64,000 nucleotides of DNA from Ostrinia nubilalis (Eukaryota > Arthropoda > Insecta > Lepidoptera > Crambidae): assembly GCF_963855985.1 (NCBI RefSeq), contig NC_087104.1, positions 14,260,001-14,324,000 on the forward strand. Reading direction: 5' to 3'. Positions 54,091 through 64,000 of the stretch are shown here, in pieces. Made by a program: the position numbers and the translations under genes. The notes under the pieces were generated by a model. The model was not told where the DNA came from, did not search any database, and saw nothing but the letters and a program-made list of their open reading frames with translations. Position 1 is the first letter of the stretch; every line of letters starts with the position of its first letter.

Positions 54091-54351
54091 GAGCTCTTTC
54101 AAATTAGACGTTTTGAGACGGACGTTTGTCGACCGTTTGCAGGACCGCACACTGAAAATTGTATGTCAACTGTATTGTACCATAGTACAAGCTTTGCTTA
54201 GTTTGGGACTGGAAGCGCAGTGTATAATGTCCAAGGATATTTATTTATTATTTATTTATTTATTGGAATAAAAATTACAGTCAATTACCAACAGAGTGTG
54301 CGGTCTTGCAAACGGACGATAAACGTCCGTCTCAAAACGTCTAAAGAAAGA
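54091..54351. mobile_element. MITE with about 60-bp inverted arms
   Basis: Left arm GAGCTCTTTCAAATTAGACG, TTTTGAGACGGACGTTTGTC, GACCGCACACTG is mirrored by CAGAGTGTGCGGTCTTGCAA, ACGTCCGTCTCAAAACGTCT, AAAGAAAGAGC. CCCATA occurs just outside both ends and may be the target duplication. Confidence 0.65.
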
Positions 54352-55616
54352 GCCCATACAAACAAAATATCTATTCAATGTTTGTTGACTTGTCCACTGT
54401 CCACTGCCCACTGCCGATTGTCGTTATTTTTGCTTGTTTTCAAAGGCAAATGTGCAGGCCAGTGGTCTGGTGACCCGGATCATATTTCGTAGATTTATGC
54501 GCGCGGGCGCAGGTCGCAGATATCTTACTCGGCGCCTCGGCGGTCAGTGGGGACTGTACTGACTGCAAAAATAGAAGAATTAAGAAAAAAAAAATTTGAA
54601 AGTGATTCTGTAGAATGTATAATGTATATACATACGGTTCTGGTAAAGAGTTGTTGTTCGCGCAAGTGTCCCGATACGCATACATACAAAAGGTTTTAAA
54701 TGTAGGTACCACCCGCGTGATCCCATAGTGTTAGAATAGGCATAAGATGACATTATTATTTTGATTCGCTGATCGGACAATGTCAAAGTGATCCAGCAAA
54801 CCTACATTATTAACTCATTTGCCTTTTTTATGCTATACTTATTTAATTATTACTAATAAAAAAGAGAAAACAATTAGATTATGTTGAGAATAAAATGTCA
54901 CTATACTAACATCTTCATTCTGTTTGTTACAGAATCGATTGCTGATTTTGGTAAGTCTTATTTTTATATCTGTATCTCTAGTAGAATTATTTTTTGATGT
55001 TTTCAGGTCACCAAAAAAAACAATTTCACTAACTTCCAACAAACCACAAAAAAGTCAGGCAACTTTTGCTGACGCTACGTAAATGTTGACCGCACTTATC
55101 TATCGGTGAGGTACGCGATATTATGTGATTTTTTTGCGGACGCCCCTCCCTAAACCTGACATCGACTGTTACTCAAAAGGGATGCCTTACCCACATATAA
55201 CTTTCCTTAAAAAATGAGGAAGGAATGGCCGAACGATTTTTTACATGCGCATTTTTTGTTTGATTTAATAAGTGGGCGAAGCACACTTATGGGATCAGTT
55301 TGGGGTAATAATATTATGCAGTTTTGTCATGCGATAAAAATGGCTACTCAAGGAAAAATATTTCGATGATTTTTTTGGGAAAATACCCTATTTTCTTTAT
55401 GAGCTTTCAATTTGATTGGGCACAAGTGCTTGATCATGAAAATTGATTTGAGTTTTAGAATAGATTTTTGGAAACTCTGAATGAAGTTTATTTTAGATTA
55501 AATGTCTCTAGATGTTACGAATTATTTAAGATACTACTTTATAAACGTACTACACAAATATTGATCTGACTATATTGACTATTGAGATTACCAAATCCTA
55601 AGCGATTTAAATCCCA
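54352..55616. other. no gene recognised
   Basis: Short frames only. An acceptor/donor pair around 54933-54950 is discussed and rejected as an exon. The rest is AT-rich without recognised repeats. Confidence 0.4.
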
Positions 55617-55642
55617 ACTAATATTATAAATGCGAAAGTAAC

Positions 55643-55675
<33 letters not shown>

Positions 55676-55856
55676 TACGCTTTCCCGCTTAAACCTCGCA
55701 ACCGATTTTGATGAAATTTGGCATAGAGATAGTTTGAGTCCCGGGAAAGAACATAGGATAGTTTTTATCCCGGTTTTTGAAACAGGGACGCGCGCGATAA
55801 AGTTTTTCTGTGACAGACAAAATTCCACGCGGGCGAAGCCGCGGGCGGAAAGCTAG
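55617..55856 (+). repeat. TAATATTATAAAT-CTGT repeat, best copy
   Basis: ACTAATATTATAAATGCGAA, a (CTGT)n run of about 30 bp, TTTTGATGAAATTTGGCATA, CATAGGATAGTTTTTATCCC, GACGCGCGCGATAAAG and GCGAAGCCGCGGGCGGAAAG then CTAGT. Close to 36618-36840 over its length. The minus-strand frame 55607-55828 is spurious. Confidence 0.8.
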
Positions 55857-58150
55857 TCATCTATAAAATGACACTTAGCTGATAGCATCATCTCGAATGG
55901 CAGAGTTAAACAACCTACTATCTTTGTAACAACTTTTAAAAGTAGATAGGTAGACAAATACTACAGTTATTTCATAAAAATAACTGAATGAACATAAATT
56001 ACTCTAGTACTCTAGAAGAACATAAAAATCACACTCAAAATAGTTATGGGCAATAAACAAAAGAAAAATTTAATGCTAAAGAATAACGAGTGTCACAAAC
56101 GAGGTGGCAGTCAGCGAATCGATAAAAAATGTCGCGTACGCTGTAAAATGTGTGAGGGAACGAGGATCATACCGGGTGTCTTCTAAATTGTAAATTTTCC
56201 TCTAAATCTTGCAAATAATAAATTCTAGGTTGTCTGGAAGAGATCGGTTTATTTCTCGGATTTAGATCGGCGATAAGGTCGCCTAAATTGTGTTTCTTTT
56301 TTTTTTCTTTTCTTGTCTTGTGTGGTGTACACTAATGTGTGTTATTCAGATTATAAACCAGAATGAACTGACTGCCGGTTCCATAGCGCGTCGAAATAAG
56401 TTGTGTGCTTCTTTCAGGCAGTGCATTTTCGCATGTTAGCAACGCTATGGAACCGGCTCGGAAGGGGTATCTTTGTTCAACAGTTGCGTCGAAACTAATA
56501 GACCTAGACTAATAAATTTACATTCGTTTTGTAGAATAGCTCAAATACTAGTAATAAAATGCAAAAAAAACATACTTTAACGACCTGGTTTTTCTTGTGT
56601 TGGAAAATAACTGAAAAAGAAGTGAAAAAAATCATGTATTTTTCTAATTAAATCCATTCTTACTCCCATAAAATGTATGAAACTTGTGTCTGTTTTCTAC
56701 TTCCAATAAAAGATAATTTTATTAGTTATCGTATGATATAAAATATTTGCTTATTAATGTTAGGCTACCCAAGCTTTCACTTGTTTTTGAAGGAAGAGGT
56801 GAAAACTAAAAATTAAAAACTTAAACCCTTGTAATTTTGCGATAAATGGGTCAAGCCCCAAATTTGAAGTATTTTTATCGATAAAATTGTCTCTAGATTT
56901 CGCCCTTAAAGTTTGACCACTACATGCCCGGACACATTGTATAAGAATTGGTTCAAATTATAGTTCTCCCATTTTATTGCAAGATAAATAAAATTATTAT
57001 TTAGGTAAGTCACAAAGTTTCCTTTCCAAATAATTTGAAGACATATTTTATTTCTACCAACGATATGCAGCTACCATTGAACTATCCAACCTTGTAGTTA
57101 TCCAACCAATAGTTTACAGGATTCTCTTTGCCATACATACCTACGCTTCACTTACCAAAGCATGACTCTCTACCTCAGTACTGTCAGTTTCCATTTCAGT
57201 CGCTCCAGGTCAGTTATAGTGACCAAAACACTGTCAGTTTGAGTATCCTTCGGGCTATTTTGATTGCTTCAGTCCTGTTGGAATAAACAAGCATTTTTGG
57301 GTCCATCTCTGAGAGATCTCAATTTCAATTTCCTTGGTGCCGTGAGGCCACGGCTTGGCGGCGGGGGCCACCCATCTGACTGTCACCAACTCAGACCAGC
57401 TTGGATGAACTTGGGGATAGCTCACCATACATAGTAACTATTGATATAACCCACAGTCCTATGTTCAAATAATTTCACCTGGACTTTAATTAATGGAAAA
57501 CTTTAATATGTATAATGAAGGTAAAAACATAATTTGTGACCCAGGAAATACCATAGTCTAGTTTTAATCCTGTTTTTTTGAAGGGTAAATTGTACCATTG
57601 TATGGTTTTTCGGATACAGATCGAAGAAACTCGCAGGCAAAACTGCGGGCAAAAGCTAGAACCTAAGGTTTTGCATAAACATCAAAAAGCTATTATTATA
57701 ACGGTTTATCGAAATCTATGATGTCTGAAACTAAACTGCATTAGACATTTAACCCTGAAAATACTCCGAAAGTTCTTAACAACAGATGATTTCGTGCTCC
57801 ACTCCCATCTAGCTACGTCAGATGCCTATGACGGCTCGTAAAGTCTGACACAGGTTTGTTACAGCCCATGCGATAGGAGTGTATAAATACACACACTTTA
57901 TGTATTATATACTTTATGAAGCGACGCATGTGGTGGATGACCATAACACGCAGACTCGCAGTTAATGCGGGGATGGGTTAAGGGTTAATAGACAAGGCAT
58001 AGACAAATAAATAGGATTAGCTTGAAACTTTTTAAATGTAGGGTCATTCTAGAAGTCAACATCTTCTGGATTGAATTTTTAGCAACAATAAGACTTATGC
58101 AAGAAAAATATCACAGAAGAAAAAATTAGATCAATCTGCTAAAATTTAAT
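55857..58150. other. mostly unassigned; one hairpin and one old repeat
   Basis: 56375-56452 is a short inverted repeat (GCCGGTTCCATAGCG against CGCTATGGAACCGGC). 57480-57660 is a diverged, CTGT-less relative of the repeat at 55617 (CATAGTCTAGTTTTAATCC and CTGCGGGCAAAAGCTAGA). No gene. Confidence 0.45.
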
Positions 58151-58157
58151 CATAACG

Positions 58158-58305
58158 CACCTTCGGTAGAACAAGGGCACAATTGCACTTTTTGCAATTT
58201 TACAGGAGAGCTATTAATTATTAGCTACACATTTTTAAAGTATTTCTGCATACTTAACTCATTTTTGCAATTTTTGACAATTGTGCCCTTGTTCTACCGA
58301 AGGTG
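58158..58305. mobile_element. 148-bp MITE with 28-bp perfect ends
   Basis: CACCTTCGGTAGAACAAGGG then CACAATTG at the left is perfectly inverted at the right (CAATTGTGCCCTTGTTCTAC then CGAAGGTG). No clear duplication. Confidence 0.65.
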
Positions 58306-58835
58306 AATATATTATATTCTATCTTGGATGTAGGTTGTGTATTGGCTGACGGTATAACTAACGGTGGTTAATAGCGAAAAATAAACTCCTAATCCAAAAT
58401 CCAAATAGTGTACCCGCGCCAATTTAACATAAAAGTTTTGTTAAAATTTTTAAGTAATTTGTAAAAACTGAGATTTTTTCTACAAGAAGATTCTATCCAT
58501 TTTGAATTATCAATGCTATTGTGCGATAATTTTTTTCATTTGTCTGACGTCATCGTCTCGTCAAGTCTAGAGGACTCGTTGTCTACGCAAAAAGCACCCG
58601 AAGTCTCCCAGAGACAATAATAATAAACAAAACAAGAGCTTGTCCGCAGTTACCGTTCTACCTCATACTTGGGAGAGAACTACTTAATGTTAGAACTTCA
58701 GAAAAACACAGAGGCCCGCCAAATCACCCTTTTGTAATAAAATTGCTTATAATTTGTGATGTACAAACAACTAACATTTCTGTTAGCTGCTATCAAGATA
58801 GCCCTACCTATAATAGTGCGTAAAGTTCCAAAATA

Positions 58836-59455
58836 CTGAACTGTCCTATCCATGACATTGACATTGGGGCGCCACCGTCACTACCGGATCGCTGGTTCCG
58901 ATTTTTGCCATGTTGGAAACCATATACAGGGTGGAATTTTGTAATGCCACCTGGAGGGAAAGTACTCTTAATACTGTAGATAGAAAATTTTACTCAAAGA
59001 AAACATTCCTTTATTTTTGAATAGAAATAGAACTGCATTCAAAGATTTCCAAAAATTTGCATGCTACACCCTGGAATCGAACCAACTAAAATTTGTTAAA
59101 AATTACACCCTGTATTTTTATTGCATCGATCGTTAGGGTTAAGTTTAAAGATGAAATCCCTATAACAAACTTGATAAATTAAATGAAAGGAAAACCATGA
59201 AATCTTAAATTATTTTAATTATGTATTTACAGAAAATTGTATGGTATGGTAGTGAATTTTCGAAAAATTTTCAAAAATCTTTGAATGCAGTTCTCTTTGT
59301 TTTAAAAAATAAAGGAATGTTTTCTTTGAGTAAAATTTTCTATCTTCAGTATTAAGAGTACTTTCCCTCCAGGTGGCATTACAAAATTCCACCCTGTATA
59401 TGTAGTTGAACGATGGTAGCGCCCCCCTGTTATTGAGTTTGGTGGGACAGTTCAG
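58836..59455. mobile_element. outer MITE, CTGAACTGTCC ends, interrupted
   Basis: Left CTGAACTGTCCTATCCATGA and GGGGCGCCACCGTCACTACC; right GATGGTAGCGCCCCCCTG and GGTGGGACAGTTCAG. Without the inner 470-bp element it would be about 150 bp. Confidence 0.6.
58927..59396. mobile_element. inner mariner-type MITE, TA duplication
   Basis: Begins CAGGGTGGAATTTTGTAATG and ends CATTACAAAATTCCACCCTG, TA on both sides (58925-58926, 59397-59398). Arms of about 130 bp, including GGAGGGAAAGTACTCTTAAT and its complement. A worn CACCCTGTATTTTTATTGC inside (about 59106) suggests further layering. Inserted in the MITE 58836-59455. Confidence 0.75.
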
Positions 59456-60555
59456 CGTGAGTCATCTATAGCGCGAATTTTGTCTCTAAAAAGGTAGCGT
59501 ATCTGTTGTGGTTATTCGCGATTATTTGATGAATCTGTCCAGGCAATATTTATATCCTTTAGATATTTGAAGCGATAAATATGACTATGACGGTTTCTTT
59601 TTCATCAATAAAAACAATCGACTTGAAAAATGATTCGTTAATTTTATAGTATAAATGCTCAACAAATCAAAAAACGAGTAGAGCTTACGCTTTCACCACT
59701 CCTAAAAGCGTATATCTAGTCAACTGCTTTTGAAAGTCATAAAAGTAATTTAATTTCTGTGGGTAGACTTTTAAAAAGCGCTTTTACACATCCCAATATA
59801 GCTTGCCTTGCCTTACCTATATGGTGCTAAGAAGAAGTGGCGGATGAAACTCAGTCATCATTATAGTTTTTCCCACCAAAGTTCCTAACTCCAAACTTTC
59901 TGTAGTCACGTTTGTCCACGTTTGCGGACAGTTTATTCGGTCCGGCCAGTTTCCGCCGGCCCCACTTTTATTGGCCATATTTATGCTCAATGGAAAAACT
60001 TCCCTCTACGAATGTTTGTTGACAACTGTACTGTGAAATTAAAATAGAATCTTCTATGGTATTACTTGGCGTTATTGTGTTTTTTGTAGATGGAGTGTCC
60101 TCAAAAGAGTTTCGTTGATTTCTTATGGACCAGAGATTTGAATGGATAAAAAATTATATGTGAGTATTAATGTTAAAGCGATTTCGTGAGTTATATTCTA
60201 GCAAAATTCATATTTTCTTTGCAGTTTTTATTTGATAAAGCATATGCACCAAAATTGATAACAAAATAACACTTCCACTAACTCTTCAATAAAAATCAAA
60301 AATGTTTATTTACTCGTACCTTACTTTATTTCTAACTATCTATAAAGATCAATATCTAAATGGCTAATAGCTAATATACAATTTAGACAATACATAACCA
60401 CAAGGTTATCACGAATTCTCTCATATTTGTAACGTACCATAATCTGTTCCATTAATCAAGTTTCACTATTTATTAATAAAATACATTAAAACGAATGCCC
60501 TCATAAAGGTGGTTGTTATTTGCAATTATATGAGTATTACCTAAACGAATCGTAC
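59456..60555. other. no recognised feature
   Basis: AT-rich with no exon, long frame or clear repeat. Confidence 0.35.
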
Positions 60556-60649
60556 GTACCTACAGCTAGCAGCTCGACAGCACAGGCTACACATTTTTGT
60601 TGCAAAACGCCACTGTGTTTAGTCATATTATGCTGTCGTCCATACCGTC
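60556..60649. mobile_element. ACAGCACA MITE, copy 2 (reversed)
   Basis: Inverted ends GTACCTACAGC / CGACAGCACA and TGCTGTCGTCCATACCG; core TTTTTGTTGCAAAACGCC and CACTGTGTTTAG matches copy 1 at 24164-24276 in the opposite orientation. Confidence 0.5.
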
Positions 60650-60651
60650 AT

Positions 60652-60777
60652 TTTTTTAATGCATAACAAAGCAGGTATTTGACCACAATCGCACCTGATG
60701 TTAAGTGGGATGCAGTCTAGGATGGTACATATCTGCCCTGTAAGTGCCTATTCACTCTCGCCTTGAAAATGCCCGGA
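60652..60777 (-). repeat. FKARVN LINE 3' end, reversed
   Basis: Plus strand TTTTTTTAATGCATAACAAA, TTTGACCACAATCGCACCTG, ATGTTAAGTGGGATGCAGTC and CACTCTCGCCTTGAAAATGC; read on the minus strand this is the same FKARVN...stop and 3' tail as 22791-22945. Confidence 0.7.
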
Positions 60778-60991
60778 TTATAGTCTACATACTTAATTAA
60801 TTAATAATTAATTAATTAGTATACTTATAGGTTTAGCTCATAACTTTGTCAGTGAACGTCAGTGCCTGAGGTGTGGGAGCGGCACGGGAGGGTGTTTTTG
60901 TTACGTCAAATGTCAACGAGATTTCAGATTTGTATGCTCTGTCACGTCATATAATGCTGCTCCCACAGCTCAGACATTGACTAAGTTAAGC

Positions 60992-61331
60992 CACGGTAAT
61001 ACTATCATACAGTATTGTAACTTCTTATAAACGGACGAAACGCGAGCTTTCCTTCGAAATTCAAATCTCGGTATGCGCTCGACATGCAAAAGTCGGGGGT
61101 GTCGCGAATGTGCCGCAGTAATAAACGGACGATGTGTTGTTTTTTAAACAGTAAGCGCTCTTTTTTTTATAAAAATAATATCAAGTAGGTAGGTACCTAT
61201 TTATACAGGGTGTTAGGTAAATGGATTTATAAGCCGATACTAGCCCATGTTTACATCGCGCGGCTGTTGACATTTATTTCAAAAATATGGCCGAGTTTGA
61301 ATACTGTACAGATAGTATTACCGTGGTTAGG
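60992..61331. mobile_element. possible MITE, CGGTAATACTATC inverted ends
   Basis: GCCACGGTAATACTATCATA then CAGTATT at the left and AATACTGTACAGATAGTATT then ACCGTGG at the right. An end of the 1427-type mariner MITE (CAGGGTGTTAGGTAAATGG) lies inside at 61206, so the element may itself be interrupted. Confidence 0.5.
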
Positions 61332-61658
61332 CGCTAGTCCTGTGGTATAGTCACCCTGTGTTTAACGACTATGATAATCCTAATTAGACTGGCAACATTC
61401 CAAGTTCGCGCGTTTCTGCGCTTGCGCACGTGCGCGCCCAATGATCTTCCGCGTTGATCCTTGTTTATTGTTGAGATTTAAACGAATAAGCAAGCTGAAT
61501 GCCATTTCAAAATCTGATTTCAGGCATCTTGATTAAACCAGTCAATTGTTTATAGTTGTCCAACGATGAACCGTCCAAGCTATGACATTGTCAAGAGGGC
61601 GCTACTATCAGTACTTGGTTATTAATTTCCATTTTTGCCAAGTGAAGTTTAGCGTCTG

Positions 61659-61806
61659 TACTTATTCACAAACGTTACTTTAAGGTCTCACAGTGCGCGT
61701 TGACGCACAGGGTGACCATGACATGAACCAATCACACAGCTCTATTCAACGCTGTGTTTTCGATTTTTTGCTTAACTTAAGCAAGCATCGTTTATGAATA
61801 CGGGCG
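61659..61806. mobile_element. ATTCACAAACG MITE, copy 2 (reversed)
   Basis: TTATTCACAAACGTTACTTT, GGTCTCACAGTGCGCGTTGA, CGCACAGGGTGACC and CATCGTTTATGAATACGGGC. Reverse orientation relative to 19647-19789. Confidence 0.65.
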
Positions 61807-61809
61807 TCA

Positions 61810-62955
61810 GAATCGTTTGACTACTTATATATGTATTTTGTGGTCTGTCAAAAAGTTTACCTACTTACTGTATTGGACCAGAATCCTAGAAATATTTCTT
61901 AATTCAACAATCGAGATACTTATGTATTAACAAGTATTCATGTGTTGATGCAAAGATATAAGAATCATAACATCATTGATATTTAGATATTTTCCTAAAG
62001 AATCAACAGTGTTGCCGCTTTTAACTTCAAATTCAAAATTAGTCTCTTTATTTGTTTAAAAAAATGTGATTGTATCGGCACTGATGTGAGTACGAGACTA
62101 TTCCCACCTCTCGTTCCCACCGCTGCAACTCCTGTGTAGCCAGGATCTACAGCTTAACCGCCAATAAAAACCCAACCAGTGAAGGTCAAGTTTGTCCCGG
62201 GGAAACTACTCTGGTTTCCCTTCAATACGTATAAATCTTTCGCCTTTTACTGATGTGAGTAGTTTGATAGCTAAGCAATAACATAGTTGCTATTATGCAA
62301 TATTTTTAAGTCTGTTAGTGCTCTATTTTTTGCTCCACTATTATTACTCGTATATTCACCTTTTATTTTACCCAACATAATTCCATTAACGTAATAGTGA
62401 GAATTAATTTAATATTTCAATAGAATACCCTTCCAATTTAAAGCTACGTATTCGGAGAGCTACAGAACTTGATCCCTTATGTAAACATTCACGAACGCTG
62501 TAAATTGTTGTGATAAATAGGCCAATTAGCCTCTGTTCCTAGTATATTATTTGAATCAGTGGTTTTCCTTAATTAGATTTAATAATAAATCTAAATGGAT
62601 CAGATTCTTTAGAGGCTCACGTATGTTGATGTTTTGTTTGGTTAGTTTTCAAATAAAGTAGTAATTTTCATTTAAAGTTTTAAAGTTCGTACAAATTAAG
62701 TAAGGGTAAATAATAAAAAAATGAAACTCTTGATGGACGGAACTAATACTCGCTAACTTGTTCGTCAATTAAAAATATCAGCAAAAACTACAATACTAAT
62801 CTACTAGAATGTCCTATTATGTTTTGTGCCCTAACGTCTGCACTGGAAAGCCTTGGCTAGGGTCACAATGACTGCGATCACAGTTTTGGCTGCTGTCTAA
62901 ATATTACGTTGTCATTGACAGGAATGAAAAAGTAAAACCAGTAAAACTAACAATC
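61810..62955. other. AT-rich DNA, no recognised feature
   Basis: No domain-bearing frame and no paired repeat. Confidence 0.35.
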
Positions 62956-62958
62956 CAA

Positions 62959-63328
62959 GGCTGAGTTACGTCGCCTAACTTTGACCGTAACTTTGACGAC
63001 AACCGGTGCTTTTTTTTTTCAACGAGCTTCACCCGGAATCCTCAACCACGGAGGAACTGGCTATCTTACCCCTAACTGCCGGAACACAACAATGCTGTTA
63101 ACATTGTTGTTATGGCGACAGACTTAGGTAAGATGGTGGTAGCTAGCCAGGCGGACTTAGAACAAGCCCTACCACCAACCAAACCGAATAGAAAAATCTG
63201 CCCCCACTGGGAATCGAACTCGGGACCTCTGCGTCTGAAGCTGGTGGCCACTAGACCACAGAGGCGGTTAAATAGAGTTTGACAGATTTTCGAAGTTTGA
63301 AGTTAAAATAAGATATTGCAACCCAGCC
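62959..63328. mobile_element. GGCTGAGTTGCACCA MITE, copy 6, split by a SINE
   Basis: Left part GGCTGAGTTACGTCGCCTAA to AACCGGTGCTTTTTT, right part AGAGTTTGACAGATTTTCGA to TATTGCAACCCAGCC. The pieces rejoin as a normal ~120-bp copy when 63022-63269 is removed. Confidence 0.7.
63022..63269 (-). repeat. SINE, 3'-incomplete, reversed, inside a MITE
   Basis: Minus strand starts with the tRNA-like head (CCGCCTCTGTGGTCTAGTGG, CAGCTTCAGACGCAG, GAGTTCGATTCCCAGTGG) and continues through the body to GAGGATTCCGGGTGAAGCTC, then stops. It lacks the last ~90 bp, an unusual kind of truncation for a retroposon. Confidence 0.7.
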
Positions 63329-63856
63329 CAAATCTATTTACGAGCAGGTATGTATGTTATTATGGGTAAGTAGGTAGGTACACCTTAAAAATATGTTATG
63401 GAGTCACAAAATCGAGTTTATGATATTCAGAACAGTCTTTTATGCGTTTATTAATAAGTCATCCACCCTCATCTCAAATATTGACCTTATAGGTACTTAT
63501 TGGGTCATAAAACCCATACTTAGCCCTCAGAAGAAGTGCATTAACACCTTCTGGAGGTTGTAAAAACTGCTAAGGATTTAATTTTAAGATCTAATACACA
63601 ATTTACTGCAGATCGTAAATGGGTGTTGCGAAAATTGCTTCCAGCTGTGTTTTCGCGATTTTCAGGCCGAAGTGAGAATAACACGACGTTTGCGATACAA
63701 TAAAAATGTATTTGACACATTTAAATTATAATTGGGTTGATGTGGCAGTGGACTGGCTACAACTGTCGCAAAAGTGATGAAATAAGAAGTAAAAGAGTTC
63801 TGTAAATAAGATGGAGACCACTATTTGGAAATATAGTTTAGGAAGATCAGCTACTA

Positions 63857-63955
63857 TAGTGACTGAGTTTCTTGCGCTGCTTCTTCTCAGCACTGGCCCA
63901 TTTATTGCGTGTGAAAGTGGTTTTTACAAAACTACTTACAAAAATAAATAAGATT
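63857..63955 (+). repeat. CTGAGTTTCTTGCGCTGC repeat, copy 3
   Basis: GTGACTGAGTTTCTTGCGCT, CTTCTCAGCACTGGCCCATT, then a shortened end with CTTACAAAAATAAATAAG. Internal segment GGTGGTAGGG is missing. Confidence 0.55.
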
Positions 63956-64000
63956 TTTAGCTAAATTTATAGACCACCTCAATAAGTGGCTGTCGCTATA

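Noticed and set aside
54933..54950. 18-nt microexon with a good acceptor (TGTTTGTTACAG) and donor GTAAGTC
   Set aside because: Joined to exon B it would create an immediate in-frame stop (TG plus A), and 18 bases carry no other support.

Overview
The window looks like a lepidopteran (moth or butterfly) nuclear genome segment. It is AT-rich and almost entirely non-coding. Its repeat vocabulary is typical of Lepidoptera: 3' ends of an RTE-like LINE with CAT/ATG microsatellite tails, the CTGTCTGT-bearing 'CGCGGGCGAAGCCGCGGGC' repeat, tRNA-headed SINEs and many TA- or TAA-flanked MITEs. There is no bacterial operon structure, no rRNA and no CRISPR. I do not assign a species.

Host gene content: the only convincing host coding sequence is two short plus-strand exons, 1193-1250 and 16128-16173. 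Both have strong splice sites and compatible phases, and 14.9 kb of repeat-filled intron separates them. Most of the window is therefore probably intron of one large gene that I do not recognise. The next exon was not found and probably lies beyond position 64000.

Layout. 1-3.9 kb: MITEs, an RTE tail with a long (ATG)n microsatellite, exon A and LINE 3' ends. 3.96-6.6 kb: an element with two 472-bp inverted arms. 7.25-10.38 kb: a complete hAT transposon (8-bp target duplication, inverted ends, two-exon BED-finger transposase) inserted in an old RTE fragment and carrying a MITE of its own. 13.5-14.6 kb and 50.9-52.0 kb: two copies of a 1.1-kb, almost fully palindromic element with TA duplications. 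16.1 kb: exon B. 16.6-18.0 kb: a decayed piggyBac-like element. 18-41 kb: scattered SINEs, LINE ends and MITEs, several of them nested. 41.34-46.75 kb: a piggyBac-like relic (TTAA duplication) split by a very young Ty3/Gypsy element of the Mag type, with identical 183-bp LTRs and a 5-bp duplication. 48.15-49.81 kb: a non-autonomous hAT element with an 8-bp duplication. 52-64 kb: a full-length SINE, further MITEs (one nested inside another) and LINE tails.

How the parts work together: this is a record of layered transposition into an intron rather than a gene system. Two elements still encode nearly complete machinery. The hAT transposase has its BED finger, both recognisable catalytic aspartates and its dimerisation tail. 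The Gypsy element has gag knuckles, protease, RT, RNase H and integrase, but the reading frame shifts by one base between RT and RNase H. The most interesting signal is the match between the hAT element's subterminal TATCGATA motifs and the DNA site known for DREF, a hAT-derived BED-finger protein. I found no convincing wholly new multi-gene system.
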